The translations under genes and the position numbers were made by a program. From assembly GCA_947441435.1 (NCBI GenBank), contig CANETX010000006.1, positions 1-38,355 on the forward strand: a stretch of 38,355 bases of DNA, in the 5' to 3' direction. The first letter of the stretch is position 1; each line of letters starts with the position of its first letter. A model generated the notes under the pieces. The model saw only the letters and a program-made list of their open reading frames with translations. It had not been told where the DNA came from and ran no database searches. The DNA is from Planctomycetaceae bacterium (GTDB lineage: Bacteria; Planctomycetota; Phycisphaerae; Phycisphaerales; SM1A02). Shown here one piece after another: positions 23,508 to 32,427 of this stretch.

Positions 23508-24347
23508 TCACTGGACGGTGGTGGAACGAGCTCCCGGGAGAATCGCGTCGCTGCTGCGGATCCATCCCGTCTGGCCGTCACCGACCTTGATGGAGTACCA
23601 GCCGGGCCTGGACTCGACGAGCGTGAACTCGGCGCCTGACGGCAGCGGCGTGGTGAACGCGGGGGCGAATCCTTCGCCATTTCCTTTGCGTGCGATGACA
23701 TCGTTCGCAACGAGCACTCCGCGAGGGTGGAGGTGCCACCGCATCCAATCGACCCCCAGAGTCGCGCCAGCGACCACACCGACGGTCCCTGCGATCGCCA
23801 CTGTCAACCGCCACGGAACGCGCGCGTTCCACCCGGTCGCTACGCCTGCCGCAACAAGCGACCACAGTGCGATCCATCCAGCGACGGCGAGGGTGACACG
23901 CGAGCTCGCAGGGAGGTCGTTCCAGAGTCCGGCGACTCCGTCGAGCGACGAAGGGCTCGGAAGGGGAGGAGCACCCGCCACGAGGCTGCGTGCATGTGCA
24001 AGGTTCGCTTCGACGCGGGGGTCTCCCGGGAGGAGCCGCTGTGCGTCGAGATACGCCGCGATTGCCCGCCCCGTCTCCCCGGATTGAACGAGTGCGTTGC
24101 CGAGATTGAACGAGAGTTCGCCGCTCGTCGCTCCGGCGAGAGCGGCGTCTCGGTAGGCGGTCACCGATTCTTGAAAGAGTCCGCGCGCTGCGGCGGGATC
24201 GGAGGGGAGGAGTTCGATGGCCCGGTCATAGGACGATTGCGCGGCCTCGACGATCACGAAGCGATCCGCCGGGGACAGCGTGTCTGCCCAAGAAGGCAGT
24301 GTTGCTGCGAGGGCGAGTGCCCCGATCCACATCGAGCGGCGTCTCAT
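23508..24347 (-). CDS. batE: BatE-like TPR and SH3-domain protein
   Basis: A 279-aa membrane protein at the end of the Bat operon. It has a signal peptide (about 1-22), TPR-like helices around 25-130 (LSFNLGNALVQSGETGRAIAAYLDAQRLLPGD is the clearest repeat, at about 79-110), two membrane segments near 148-205, and a C-terminal SH3-like domain ending in GAEFTLVESRPGWYSIKVGDGQTGWIRSSD in part, the bacterial SH3 pattern. The start at 24347 has a strong GGAGGA site seven bases upstream and overlaps the batD stop (ATGA). Bat proteins are linked to stress or oxygen tolerance in Bacteroides fragilis and Leptospira; the exact role of BatE is not settled. Confidence 0.82.
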   Translation of the reverse strand: MRRRSMWIGALALAATLPSWADTLSPADRFVIVEAAQSSYDRAIELLPSDPAAARGLFQESVTAYRDAALAGATSGELSFNLGNALVQSGETGRAIAAYLDAQRLLPGDPRVEANLAHARSLVAGAPPLPSPSSLDGVAGLWNDLPASSRVTLAVAGWIALWSLVAAGVATGWNARVPWRLTVAIAGTVGVVAGATLGVDWMRWHLHPRGVLVANDVIARKGNGEGFAPAFTTPLPSGAEFTLVESRPGWYSIKVGDGQTGWIRSSDAILPGARSTTVQ

Positions 24348-26197
24348 CGTTCCTCCTCCCCGCGCACCCGCGACCAATCCAGTTGGCCAAGAGACTCGAT
24401 CGCCTGGGCGACCGACTGCGGATCGGTCCGAGTGGTCCCGTCGCTGGCCGACGCCGAGAATGTGCTTCGTTCTGCGGTCGACAACACTGAGTCAATGTGG
24501 GCGATCAGTTCGGGCGATGCCCCGACTCGTTCGAGGATGACACGAGTGTCTCGACGAGTGAGCGTCCCCGAGGGTCGATTGGCATGGTCGGCGATGAACC
24601 CGAGGAGAGCGGTGATCGAGTCGCCAGCCTTCATTCGTCCACGGGCGGCAGCGCGTGCCCCGTGGGCCCGGGCGTAGGCGATGTCCCCCTGAAGCCGATC
24701 GCGACGGCGCTTCGTGAGCAGCAGTGCGGCGCAGGCCATCGGAGGCACCGCAAGAAGTGCCGCGATGCCAAGCGATCCCTTCCACCACGATGCTTCCTCG
24801 AGCATCGACTCGGTGACCACCATGTTGGCAACCACCCCGCCTGAGGCCGCGACCACAGCGTCGGCCTCTCGTGGGGCAGCGCCCGCTGTCCCGAGAACAC
24901 TCTGGGTCGTGAGCCGCTCCGAGGGAACGACGACGATGTCGATGGGTCGGGTCGAGGCGGTCTTGTATCGACCGTCCATTGGATCAAACCAAGAGAACGC
25001 AATGGGTCCGATCGAATCGATCCCCGCGCGAACCGGTCGCAGCGTCTGCGTGAAGGTCTTGGTGGCACCCGCGATCGTGCCCGCAAGCGGCGCAGTCGGC
25101 ATCCGGAAGTCACGCTCAAGCTCAGGGGAGTCGAGCGGTGGGGGCTGGAGTTGCGCGAGTGCGCCCCCTCCACCTCGGTCGGTCATGACGAGTGTGAGCG
25201 TGATGGGATCTCCAACGCCGACACGGTCGGGTTTCGCCGAGGCCGACACCGAGAAGTCGCCAATCGCGCCTCGGAAGGAGTCGGGGCGACCCGCCTCGGG
25301 GAGTGGCTTTACTTCGATTCCGGTTGCCTGCGCCACCGCTGAAATGGGCTTCGACCCGGACACCGTGAGTTCCGGTCGACCGAAGAACCCGCGGTTCTCC
25401 GTGAGGCGGGTGGGGTAGTTCCATGCGATCCTGATGTCGCTGAAGTTGGGAGTTCCCGGCGCGGTCGGCGTGTAGTCGGCCGCCACTTCATAGACGAGGC
25501 AACTCGTACCGCCCACGAGGTCTTCATGGCCCATCGGGCGCTGTCCGCGCTGTTCGAGTTCTGCCATCGATCCCTTGAAGACTCCAAACTCGCATCGTCG
25601 TGGGTCCATGAACCGCCACATGTCCGCTTCGTCGAGGACCTTCCGGTGCGCCTCGCTGCGGAAGGGCTTCACCTCAATGCGCAAGATGACCCGCATCGAC
25701 TGTCCGACCCACACCGCAGATGGCTCACTCACGACCTCGACCTTGAGGAGATCTCCCGTCGAAGACACAATCGAGGAGATGCCGGTCGGCTTGCTTGCGT
25801 GAGTGGTCCCATCGACCACCGGCGAGATGGGGGGAATGGTGAACGTCCCGGCCTTCGTTGGGGTGATGAAGCAGGTGAGGGTGGATGTGTTCTGCTGGGA
25901 GACTTTGCCGTTGATGAACTGCATGGAACTCATCGTCTGTCGTCCGGGCTGCAACTCGAACGCGAGCCCCTCAACGGACGGGAAGACAGGATCCGAGATG
26001 TCGTCGCCATCGCTGACGGTGATGGTGAGGACGGTCGGGCTTCCCACCCATGTCGCGCGCGGAGAGAAGTTGAACTGGACGTCCGCACCGAACGCGGTGC
26101 TCATGCCCAGGCACAACGCAAGAAGTGCACCGAGCGCACGGCTCACGGTGCGCGCTGGACTCGATGCGTTGGGCATGGAGGGGTTCCTGTGTTTCAT
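24344..26197 (-). CDS. batD: BatD-like membrane protein
   Basis: A 617-aa protein with a signal peptide (about 14-38), a long extracytoplasmic part made of beta-sandwich-like repeats with recurring patterns such as WVGSPTVLTITVSDGD (51-66), SAVWVGQSMRVILRIEV and RVGVGDPITLTLVMTDRG, then one membrane segment near 490-510 and a cytoplasmic tail. This is the BatD layout, in which the domain repeats lie in the periplasm and the tail inside. It belongs between batC and batE and overlaps batE by four bases. The start could be the ATG at 26197 or the ATG at 26176, which has an AGGA motif before it and goes straight into the signal peptide. Confidence 0.85.
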   Translation of the reverse strand: MKHRNPSMPNASSPARTVSRALGALLALCLGMSTAFGADVQFNFSPRATWVGSPTVLTITVSDGDDISDPVFPSVEGLAFELQPGRQTMSSMQFINGKVSQQNTSTLTCFITPTKAGTFTIPPISPVVDGTTHASKPTGISSIVSSTGDLLKVEVVSEPSAVWVGQSMRVILRIEVKPFRSEAHRKVLDEADMWRFMDPRRCEFGVFKGSMAELEQRGQRPMGHEDLVGGTSCLVYEVAADYTPTAPGTPNFSDIRIAWNYPTRLTENRGFFGRPELTVSGSKPISAVAQATGIEVKPLPEAGRPDSFRGAIGDFSVSASAKPDRVGVGDPITLTLVMTDRGGGGALAQLQPPPLDSPELERDFRMPTAPLAGTIAGATKTFTQTLRPVRAGIDSIGPIAFSWFDPMDGRYKTASTRPIDIVVVPSERLTTQSVLGTAGAAPREADAVVAASGGVVANMVVTESMLEEASWWKGSLGIAALLAVPPMACAALLLTKRRRDRLQGDIAYARAHGARAAARGRMKAGDSITALLGFIADHANRPSGTLTRRDTRVILERVGASPELIAHIDSVLSTAERSTFSASASDGTTRTDPQSVAQAIESLGQLDWSRVRGEEER

Positions 26198-26199
26198 CG

Positions 26200-27291
26200 C
26201 TACCAGTCTTTCGCCGCCGGAGCCTGTTTGGTTCGCTGCGCCGCTTCTTTCGCATCGAGCCGCGCCTTGGCCCGGTCGCGGACCGCTTGCAGAAGTTTCT
26301 CGGCCTGATCCTTGGTGAGTGGGGCTCCCTCGACCACTTCGCCGTTGGCTGTCCCGGAGGGCTCTTCCTTCGCGCCCTCGCCAACCTGCTCATGCGCACC
26401 GGAGGCGGGGCGCTGTCCCTGCTTCGCCTGCTGCTCCTGCTGCTGCTTCGAGCCCTCGTCCTTCCCCTGTTCCTTGCCCTCCTCCTTGTCCTGCGCGGAC
26501 TCTTGCGACTCCTTGCCAGCTTGATCCTGTGGCTTCGGCTCGGCGCCCTCGGACTTGCCCGGATCCTTCTCGGAGGCTTCGTCGGGCCGTTGCCCCTGCT
26601 GTCCTTGCTGTTGGTCCTGCTGTTGCTGGTCCTTCTGCTCTTGACTCTGATCCTGCTTCTGCTGATCTTGGTTCTGTTGCTGCTGTTGCTGCTGTTGCTG
26701 CTTCTGAATCTCCTCGAGCTGCTTGAGGAGTCGGTGAGAAGTCTCTGCATTTACTCGCGCATCGACATCCGTTGGGTCGGCCGAGGAGGCATCCTTGAAA
26801 TGCGTCAGAGCCTTCTTGACCTGCTCGATGGCATGGCCCAGGTCGGGCTGGCCTCCGGATTCCGTCGGGGTTGTCGAGGGATTCTGGGGAGCAGCAGACC
26901 CTTCTTGCGATCCAAGTTGCCCGAGCGCCTGTGAGTAGAGGGAGTTGCCCTCGTTGAACATCGACGATGCCGCGAGATGGGCATCGGCCAGCTGCGCCGA
27001 CTGCGCGAATGTCGCTGCGGCCTTCTCGAACTCTCCGCCGCGATACTGGGCGACCCCCTGGTTGTAGAGCGCGCTCGCGCTGGCGGGATTTGCCGCAACG
27101 GCCTCGGCGTACGCGGCCGCCGCCTCGTCGAACTTCGCGGCATCGAACGCCGCACGCCCCCGGACGACGGCAGCGCGATACGTCCGCTCATCAACCGTCG
27201 CAGGCTTCCCCTGCGCCGAGGACGCACAGGTGATGGCGATCGCGGTGAGTGCCGCGACAATCTCTGCAGCTCGCTGAAGTCTCCAGCTCAT
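26200..27291 (-). CDS. batC: BatC-like TPR protein with Gln-rich low-complexity region
   Basis: A 363-aa protein: signal peptide (about 1-28), two or three TPR units at about 37-120 (AAAYAEAVAANPASASALYNQGVAQYR at the core), a helical segment at 150-195 and then about 120 residues made largely of Gln, Asp, Lys, Glu and Gly, including nine Gln in a row (198-206). A C-terminal stretch LTKDQAEKLLQAVRDRAKAR returns to normal composition. TPR proteins with charged tails fill the batC position in other bacteria. Its ATG overlaps the batB stop. The Gln-rich part may be a flexible tether between the TPRs and a partner outside the membrane. Confidence 0.83.
   Translation of the reverse strand: MSWRLQRAAEIVAALTAIAITCASSAQGKPATVDERTYRAAVVRGRAAFDAAKFDEAAAAYAEAVAANPASASALYNQGVAQYRGGEFEKAAATFAQSAQLADAHLAASSMFNEGNSLYSQALGQLGSQEGSAAPQNPSTTPTESGGQPDLGHAIEQVKKALTHFKDASSADPTDVDARVNAETSHRLLKQLEEIQKQQQQQQQQQNQDQQKQDQSQEQKDQQQQDQQQGQQGQRPDEASEKDPGKSEGAEPKPQDQAGKESQESAQDKEEGKEQGKDEGSKQQQEQQAKQGQRPASGAHEQVGEGAKEEPSGTANGEVVEGAPLTKDQAEKLLQAVRDRAKARLDAKEAAQRTKQAPAAKDW
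26585..26709 (-). repeat. CAG/CAA triplet-rich low-complexity tract
   Basis: The coding strand holds runs of CAG and CAA codons (Gln), mixed with GAC, GAT and AAG. The longest run is nine Gln codons. Mixing of CAG and CAA suggests selection for glutamine rather than simple slippage. The opposite strand gives a long Leu-rich open frame, which is an artefact. Confidence 0.85.
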
Positions 27292-28328
27292 GCCGCTCCC
27301 TCCGCCGAGACCTGCAGTGGCGCGGACTTGCGTCGATCAGAGATCAGGCATTCGCCGACGAGGAGCAACAGCGCCAGCGCTGCTGGCCACTGATACCGCG
27401 GAATCGTCGTCGTGATCGTGGACATCTCGGATTCCTGACGGTCCAAGTCGGAGAGACCCTGTGCGAGCACCTCGCCAAGATCGACCTGTGCCGTTCCCGC
27501 TCCAACATAGATGCCAGCACCCGCCTCCGCCACCGCCTTGAGGGTCGAAGGATCCATCTTGGACCACACCTCTTGTCCGTCATGCAGTTGCCACGTTCGC
27601 TCGCCACCAACGTCGACGGGGATCCTGCCGCCGTCGCGGGAATCGCCGATGCCGACCGTGATGATCCGGATTCCCTGCGACTGATGGATTTCTGCCGCGG
27701 CCACGGCGGGTTCACTCTCCATGTCCTCGCCGTCGGTGAGGATCACGATGGCCCGACCTCCATTGGCATCCGTGGGGAAACTCCGCGCCGCGGTTCGAAT
27801 CGCATCACCGAGCATCGAGCCGCCGCGCAGGGCATCTTTGGGCTCGAGAGCATCGACGCTCTGCATCAAGGCGCCGTAGTTGAGTGTGAGCGGGGTCCGA
27901 AGCGCGGCGACACCCGCGAAGTCGACGAGTCCGACACGGTCCCCGCCCATGGCACGCACCGCATCATCGATGAAGAGTTTCGCGCGTTCGAGTCGGTTGG
28001 GCGCGACGTCCTCGGCGAGCATCGAGCGGCTCACGTCGACGACGAACATGAGGTCGGCACCACTGCGCTTCACTTCCTCGGTCTGGCGACCATGGCGGGG
28101 ATCGGTCAGGGCCGCCACGAGCGCGGCCATCGCCAGAACCAGAAGCACACCCCGAACGGCCGGTCGAAACTGCGAGAGCCGGGGGGCCACGCGGTCTCGC
28201 ACTCCCCGATCGAGGAGCCGTTCGAGCGCTCGCCGTCGCCACGCAATCGTTGCGCCCAGCATCACAACGGCAGCCGCCACCAGCCAAAGCCAATGGAGTG
28301 CCGCGAGGTTGTTGAACTCAATTGCCAC
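27288..28328 (-). CDS. batB: BatB-like von Willebrand factor A domain protein
   Basis: A 346-aa membrane protein. Two N-terminal hydrophobic segments (about 10-28 and 58-74) bracket a basic loop. The VWA domain starts at DLMFVVDVSRSMLAEDV with the metal-site residues Asp98, Ser100 and Ser102 (DxSxS) and continues through VGLVDFAGVAALRTPLT, GSMLGDAIRTAARSF and the ILTDGEDME motif. A last segment near 315-333 returns to the membrane. BatA and BatB VWA domains are believed to bind other Bat proteins through the metal site. The start is GTG at 28328 with an AGGAG site about eight bases upstream. The stop overlaps batC. Confidence 0.93.
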   Translation of the reverse strand: MAIEFNNLAALHWLWLVAAAVVMLGATIAWRRRALERLLDRGVRDRVAPRLSQFRPAVRGVLLVLAMAALVAALTDPRHGRQTEEVKRSGADLMFVVDVSRSMLAEDVAPNRLERAKLFIDDAVRAMGGDRVGLVDFAGVAALRTPLTLNYGALMQSVDALEPKDALRGGSMLGDAIRTAARSFPTDANGGRAIVILTDGEDMESEPAVAAAEIHQSQGIRIITVGIGDSRDGGRIPVDVGGERTWQLHDGQEVWSKMDPSTLKAVAEAGAGIYVGAGTAQVDLGEVLAQGLSDLDRQESEMSTITTTIPRYQWPAALALLLLVGECLISDRRKSAPLQVSAEGAA

Positions 28329-28346
28329 GAGTGGCTCCTGAAGCGA

Positions 28347-29444
28347 TCACGTCAGGCTCCTGTAACGGGTGGTGACGAGGAGAAGTTCAGCGCCGACGAG
28401 GAGGAGCACTCCGATGAGGAGCGGTGGGGTTGACTGCCCCGCGAGCCCCGAGGGCTGCACGGCAAGATCGGTGAAGCGGCAGGCCTGCCGCTCCTCGGTC
28501 TTGGCCTTCTCGAGGAGGTCGATCTCTTCGTAGATCGCCTCGAGGCTCGCGGTGTCCGTGGCCCGGAAGTACTTGCCCCCCGTCTTCGCCGCCATCTCCC
28601 GCATGAGCTCCTCGTCGATCGACACGGGGACGTTGCGGATGATCGTCCGACCGAAGGGGTCGGTTCCCACGGGGAACGGCGCCATTCCCCTCGTGCCAAC
28701 GCCGATGGCGTAGATCTTGATCCCATAGGTTGCGGCAAGATCCGCAGCGACGCGGGGATCGACCGCCCCGGCGTTGTTCTCGCCATCGGTGAGAAGGATG
28801 ATGGCCGCACTCTTGATGGGATCCCTGCCAGCAGTCTCGGCGGCGTGCTGCATGGTGTCGCGCAGTCGCTCGACGGCGAGTGCCACGGCATCGCCGATGG
28901 CAGTGCCGCCTTCGGCAGTGTCATCGGCGGGAGTCACTGCGCGCAGGGCATCGATCACATAGCCGTGGTCGAGCGTGAGTGGGGAGAGTCCGTCGGCAAA
29001 CCGCGCGAAGGTGACCACTCCGACGAGATCGTTGGGCCGTCCCCGGAGGCCACCGCCGCCGAGCACGAACGCGCTCGCGACATCCTTGACGGCCTCCAAT
29101 CGATCCACGGGAGAACCGTCGATCTCAAAGTCAAGTGCGCGCATGGATCCAGATCGATCAACGACGAGTTCGAGCGCCGCTCCCTCGACAAAGACCTTGG
29201 TCTGCTGGTGCGCGATCACCGGCCGCGCAATGCAGACTGCAAGGAGCACAATCGCAAGCGCCCGCAGCGTCCAGACGATCCATCGTGTGCGGGCCACCCA
29301 CGAAGTGCCGGCAGCGCGCAGGAGCGCGACCGACGAGTACGCAACTTGCGAGCGTCGGCGACCGTCGGCCATCCGCCAGAGCGCGAGAGGCGCGAGGAGC
29401 GCAAGCGCGAGCCACCACCACTCAAGGGTGTGGAGGGTGTTCAT
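28347..29444 (-). CDS. batA: BatA-like von Willebrand factor A domain protein
   Basis: A 365-aa protein with two N-terminal membrane segments (about 8-24 and 56-78), a VWA domain with metal-site Asp96, Ser98 and Ser100 in LELVVDRSGSMRALDF, VGVVTFARFADGLSPLTLDH, TAIGDAVALAVERLRD, IILLTDGENNAGAVDP (a full MIDAS), and a C-terminal membrane segment near 338-356. It pairs with BatB, which it resembles. Its ATG overlaps the preceding gene's stop (ATGA), and an 18-base gap separates it from batB. The extra loop GMAPFPVGTDPFGRTIIRNV around 255-275 is common in BatA. Confidence 0.93.
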   Translation of the reverse strand: MNTLHTLEWWWLALALLAPLALWRMADGRRRSQVAYSSVALLRAAGTSWVARTRWIVWTLRALAIVLLAVCIARPVIAHQQTKVFVEGAALELVVDRSGSMRALDFEIDGSPVDRLEAVKDVASAFVLGGGGLRGRPNDLVGVVTFARFADGLSPLTLDHGYVIDALRAVTPADDTAEGGTAIGDAVALAVERLRDTMQHAAETAGRDPIKSAAIILLTDGENNAGAVDPRVAADLAATYGIKIYAIGVGTRGMAPFPVGTDPFGRTIIRNVPVSIDEELMREMAAKTGGKYFRATDTASLEAIYEEIDLLEKAKTEERQACRFTDLAVQPSGLAGQSTPPLLIGVLLLVGAELLLVTTRYRSLT

Positions 29445-30469
29445 GAGGCCACTCCCGCTTTCTCTGCCGGAACCTCAGCGGTGGCCGTGGTCGGTGTGGT
29501 TTCTTCGACGAATCCGCGCGCCGCCTCCATCCCGCGCACACAGTCGGCCTCAAGAGGCCGGTAGGCGGCGAACTTCACCATGTCGGCCGCGCGGAGAAAA
29601 TCCGTCAGGAGATGCCGGTGCTCCGCGCCGATCAGGGGGTGGTCCCCGGCGCGGGCCAGAAACTCCTTCGTGGTCTGCTCAGGAGCGGCGATGTCGAATC
29701 GTCGTTCGATGTACTGCCGGACGACATCTGAGAGGCGCACCCAGTAGGTGTGCAGTTCACCCCGCGCGACGAGGCTCTCGCACTGGAGGCGAGCGAGCTG
29801 CGCGAGCGCCCACTCATCGGGGGTCTGAGCGCGCTCGCGAGCAGCGGCGCGTCGGGTCCACAGGTAGTAGGTCGACGCCCCCGCACCCACCACGCCGCCG
29901 ACCACCACGAGCCACCACCAGGAACGTCCGAGGTTGATCTCGACCGGACCCTTGATGTCGCGGTAGATCGCGGGATCGAACTTGCCACCCACAAGGCTCA
30001 TGACCGTGATCTCGGCTGCGGGGATCTCGAGGGTGCCCTCGGTGCCGGCAGCGTCCTTCCACTCGACGGTGAGCACGGGAGTCGCGAGCACGCCGCTCTC
30101 GTAGGTGGACGCGACGAACCGGAGGATCGACGCGGTCGCTCCGCGTGCCGGCAGGGCGGACCGCATCACTCCGCTCGTCTCGAAGGGGCCGAACTGTGCA
30201 GGAATGTCGGGCATCGTGACGGCGACCCCGGCGGTGGCGGTGACTGTGAGCGAGAACTCGATAGGGGTCCCGACCTCGACGACATCCGCTGGTGCCGTCA
30301 ACGATGCTGAAATCGTTCCGTCAGTCGCGGTGCGCACGAGTGACCTCGCTTCGCGAGGGGCGGGGGGCGCTCCACCCGTTCCGGCAGGGGTGGGGGTGAC
30401 AGACTGTCCACCCAGTGCGTGCGCGGCGGCAATCGTGAGTGCGAGGATCGACGCGGCGAGAGGCCTCAT
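29441..30469 (-). CDS. BatD-related membrane protein between DUF58 and batA
   Basis: A 342-aa protein with a signal peptide (about 1-20), an extracytoplasmic beta-rich part that resembles the BatD repeat (ADVVEVGTPIEFSLTVTATAG, at about 59-79), one membrane segment near 184-203 (WWWLVVVGGVVGAGASTYYLW in part) and a cytoplasmic helical tail of about 110 residues (DEWALAQLARLQCESL, SDVVRQYIERRFDIAA). A gene of this layout at this position is known from other Bat operons, sometimes described under DUF4381 or as a second BatD. It overlaps the stop of the DUF58 gene and the start of batA by four bases each, so it is translated as part of the chain. The assignment to a named family is tentative. 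Confidence 0.72.
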   Translation of the reverse strand: MRPLAASILALTIAAAHALGGQSVTPTPAGTGGAPPAPREARSLVRTATDGTISASLTAPADVVEVGTPIEFSLTVTATAGVAVTMPDIPAQFGPFETSGVMRSALPARGATASILRFVASTYESGVLATPVLTVEWKDAAGTEGTLEIPAAEITVMSLVGGKFDPAIYRDIKGPVEINLGRSWWWLVVVGGVVGAGASTYYLWTRRAAARERAQTPDEWALAQLARLQCESLVARGELHTYWVRLSDVVRQYIERRFDIAAPEQTTKEFLARAGDHPLIGAEHRHLLTDFLRAADMVKFAAYRPLEADCVRGMEAARGFVEETTPTTATAEVPAEKAGVAS

Positions 30470-31347
30470 CTCGACCTCCGCGCTTCGCGCTTGCGAAAGT
30501 ACGCGGTGATCGGTTCGATCGGATCGACCCCCGTCTCCAGCGTGATCGGTTCGATCTTCAGTCGGCGAAGCGCAGTCTCGAACCGCTGAGTGCGCTCGTG
30601 AGCCTGTGCGGCGAATGTCTCGCGAACTGCGCGACTGCCCGTGTCGACGAGGAGCAGCTCGCCCGTCTCCTGGTCCTCGACTTCGAGCAGACCGACATTC
30701 GGCAGTGACTCCTCAAGTCGATCCCAGACCCGAACTGGGATCACGTCGTGTCGGCTATGGGCGATGGCGAGCGGACGCTCCCATCCCGAATCGAGAAAGT
30801 CGCTCACGAGAAAGATGACGCATCGCCGCCGCTGGATCCGGTTGAGTTCGTCGATCGCCTCCGCGATCGCCGTCCCGCGACGCACTGGCCTGTGGGCAAG
30901 CACTTCTCGGATGATCCGAAGGACGTGTCTGCGCCCCTTCCGAGCGGGGACGTGCCGCTCGATCGTGTCCGAGAAGAGCAGGAGTCCCACCTTGTCGTTG
31001 TTGCGCGTGGCGCTGAAGGCCAGGGTCGCTGCGACCTCCGCCACGAGATCGCGCTTGAGTTGGCTGCGAGAACCGAACCCAAGAGATCCCGACAGATCGA
31101 CCGCCAGAATGACGGTGAGTTCGCGCTCCTCGCGAAAAAGTTTTACATGCGGAGATCCCGCGCGCGCCGACACATTCCAGTCAATGGTCCGGATGTCATC
31201 GCCGATTTCGTAGGGGCGGACTTCCTCGAACTCCATTCCGCGGCCCTTGACGGCCGACAGGTACCGGCCCGCCACGGCCTCCTGCACGATTCGCGAGGTG
31301 CGGATCTCGATTCGCCTTACTTTCTTGATGATCTCGCTCGTGAGCAT
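30466..31347 (-). CDS. DUF58 family protein
   Basis: A 293-aa cytoplasmic protein with the DUF58 core: GRGMEFEEVRPYEIGDDIRT, IDWNVSARAGSPHVKLFREE (split at about residue 55) and a VWA-like fold starting TVILAVDLSGSLGFGSRSQL, where the metal-site pattern is DLSGS. The last 60 residues include VDTGSRAVRETFAAQAHERT. DUF58 proteins almost always travel with MoxR ATPases and are thought to act with them as chaperone partners. A GGGAGGAA site six bases before the ATG at 31347 gives it its own initiation. A GC-rich hairpin lies in the 57-base gap before it. Its stop overlaps the next gene. Confidence 0.93.
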   Translation of the reverse strand: MLTSEIIKKVRRIEIRTSRIVQEAVAGRYLSAVKGRGMEFEEVRPYEIGDDIRTIDWNVSARAGSPHVKLFREERELTVILAVDLSGSLGFGSRSQLKRDLVAEVAATLAFSATRNNDKVGLLLFSDTIERHVPARKGRRHVLRIIREVLAHRPVRRGTAIAEAIDELNRIQRRRCVIFLVSDFLDSGWERPLAIAHSRHDVIPVRVWDRLEESLPNVGLLEVEDQETGELLLVDTGSRAVRETFAAQAHERTQRFETALRRLKIEPITLETGVDPIEPITAYFRKREARRSR

Positions 31348-31368
31348 GAGATTCCTCCCGTGGATTCA

Positions 31369-31390
31369 CCGCCGGCGCAGCGCCGGGCGG
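31369..31390 (-). other. GC-rich hairpin between moxR and DUF58 gene
   Basis: CCGCCGGCG and CGCCGGGCGG face each other across the loop CAG; nine pairs form with one bulged G. It sits in the only sizeable gap (57 bases) of the moxR-bat operon, with no T tract, so it could be a processing or stability element or a partial terminator rather than a full one. Confidence 0.5.
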
Positions 31391-31406
31391 ATCCCTCGGA
31401 GCGAGG

Positions 31407-32417
31407 TCAGGGGACCGGCACGTGTTCGAGCAGGGTGCGGACGACGTCGTCTTGCGTCTTCTCCTCCGCCTCGGCCTCGTACGAAAGTCCGATGCGGTGG
31501 CGAAGCACCGGGTGCGCGACATCCTTGATGTCCTGGGGGACGACATACCCGCGGCCATCGAGGAAGGCCTTGGCCTTCGCCGCAAGCGTCAAGCAAATGG
31601 TCGCGCGTGGAGAGCAGCCGAACTGGACGAGGCCAAGGATCGGCACCTTGTGCCGCGAGGGGTCGCGCGTGCTGGTGACGAGGTCGACCACATAGTCCTT
31701 GATGCGATCGTCCATGAAGACTTGATCGACCAGGGCACGCGCCACCATGATGTCCGCAGGCTTCATGACCGCATCGACCGTGGCTTTCGTCGAGGTCGCA
31801 GCCATCCGGTCGAGGATCTGCCGCTCCTGCTTGATGGTCGGGTATCCGACCACCAGTTTCATTGCGAAGCGGTCGACCTGCGCCTCCGGCAGGGGATACG
31901 TTCCCTCCTGCTCGATCGGATTCTGTGTGGCGAGCACGATGAAGGGCTGCGGCAGTTCGTAGGTCGTGTCACCGATCGTCACCTGCCGCTCCTGCATCGC
32001 CTCCAAGAGTGCCGACTGGACCTTTGCCGGTGCCCGATTGATCTCATCCGCGAGAATGATGTTTGAGAAGATCGGCCCGTGCTTCACGGCAAACTCGCCG
32101 GAGGAGGGCTTGTAGATCAGTGTGCCGATGAGGTCGGCGGGCAAGAGGTCCGGCGTGAACTGGATCCGGCGAAAGCCGGTGTTGATCCCCTTCGCAAGGC
32201 AACTCACCGCGGTGGTCTTCGCGAGCCCCGGCACTCCCTCGATCAGCACATGGCCGTTCATGAGGAGGCTGCACAGGAGCCCTTCAATGAGTTCATCCTG
32301 ACCGACCATCACCCGGTGGATCTGGTCGACGAGATGGCGGAAGGGCCTGCTGGCGGCAGCGACTTGGAGTTCGAGGTCCGTGATGTCTCGTGGCGGTGTG
32401 TTCATCGCAGTGTGCAT
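31407..32417 (-). CDS. moxR: MoxR family AAA+ ATPase
   Basis: A 336-aa ATPase: Walker A GVPGLAKT (61-68), FTPDLLPADLIGT (87-99), Walker B ILADEINRAP (120-130), then VLATQNPIEQEGTYPLPEAQ (161-180), a textbook MoxR sensor-1 region ending in VDRF, and the C-terminal lid with GYVVPQDIKDVAHPVLRHR. MoxR proteins act as chaperone-like ATPases that mature or assemble partner complexes; here the partners would be the DUF58 and VWA proteins encoded downstream. It is the first gene of the Bat operon. The start is uncertain: ATG at 32417 or at 32405. Neither has a clear ribosome-binding site, and a stem-loop lies 11 bases before the first. Confidence 0.95.
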   Translation of the reverse strand: MHTAMNTPPRDITDLELQVAAASRPFRHLVDQIHRVMVGQDELIEGLLCSLLMNGHVLIEGVPGLAKTTAVSCLAKGINTGFRRIQFTPDLLPADLIGTLIYKPSSGEFAVKHGPIFSNIILADEINRAPAKVQSALLEAMQERQVTIGDTTYELPQPFIVLATQNPIEQEGTYPLPEAQVDRFAMKLVVGYPTIKQERQILDRMAATSTKATVDAVMKPADIMVARALVDQVFMDDRIKDYVVDLVTSTRDPSRHKVPILGLVQFGCSPRATICLTLAAKAKAFLDGRGYVVPQDIKDVAHPVLRHRIGLSYEAEAEEKTQDDVVRTLLEHVPVP

Positions 32418-32427
32418 GGCGTGGATA

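Noticed and set aside
26585-26709. Possible CRISPR-like or minisatellite array
   Set aside because: There are no spacer-separated identical repeats; it is a codon-level CAG/CAA tract inside batC.
26125-26934. Leu-rich plus-strand frame that looks like a multi-span membrane protein
   Set aside because: The Leu runs are the complement of the CAG/CAA Gln codons of batC on the minus strand; no other membrane-protein feature is present.
27249-28433. 394-codon plus-strand frame opposite batB
   Set aside because: Shadow of batB and batC; no family-like blocks, and composition is shifted to Arg and His.
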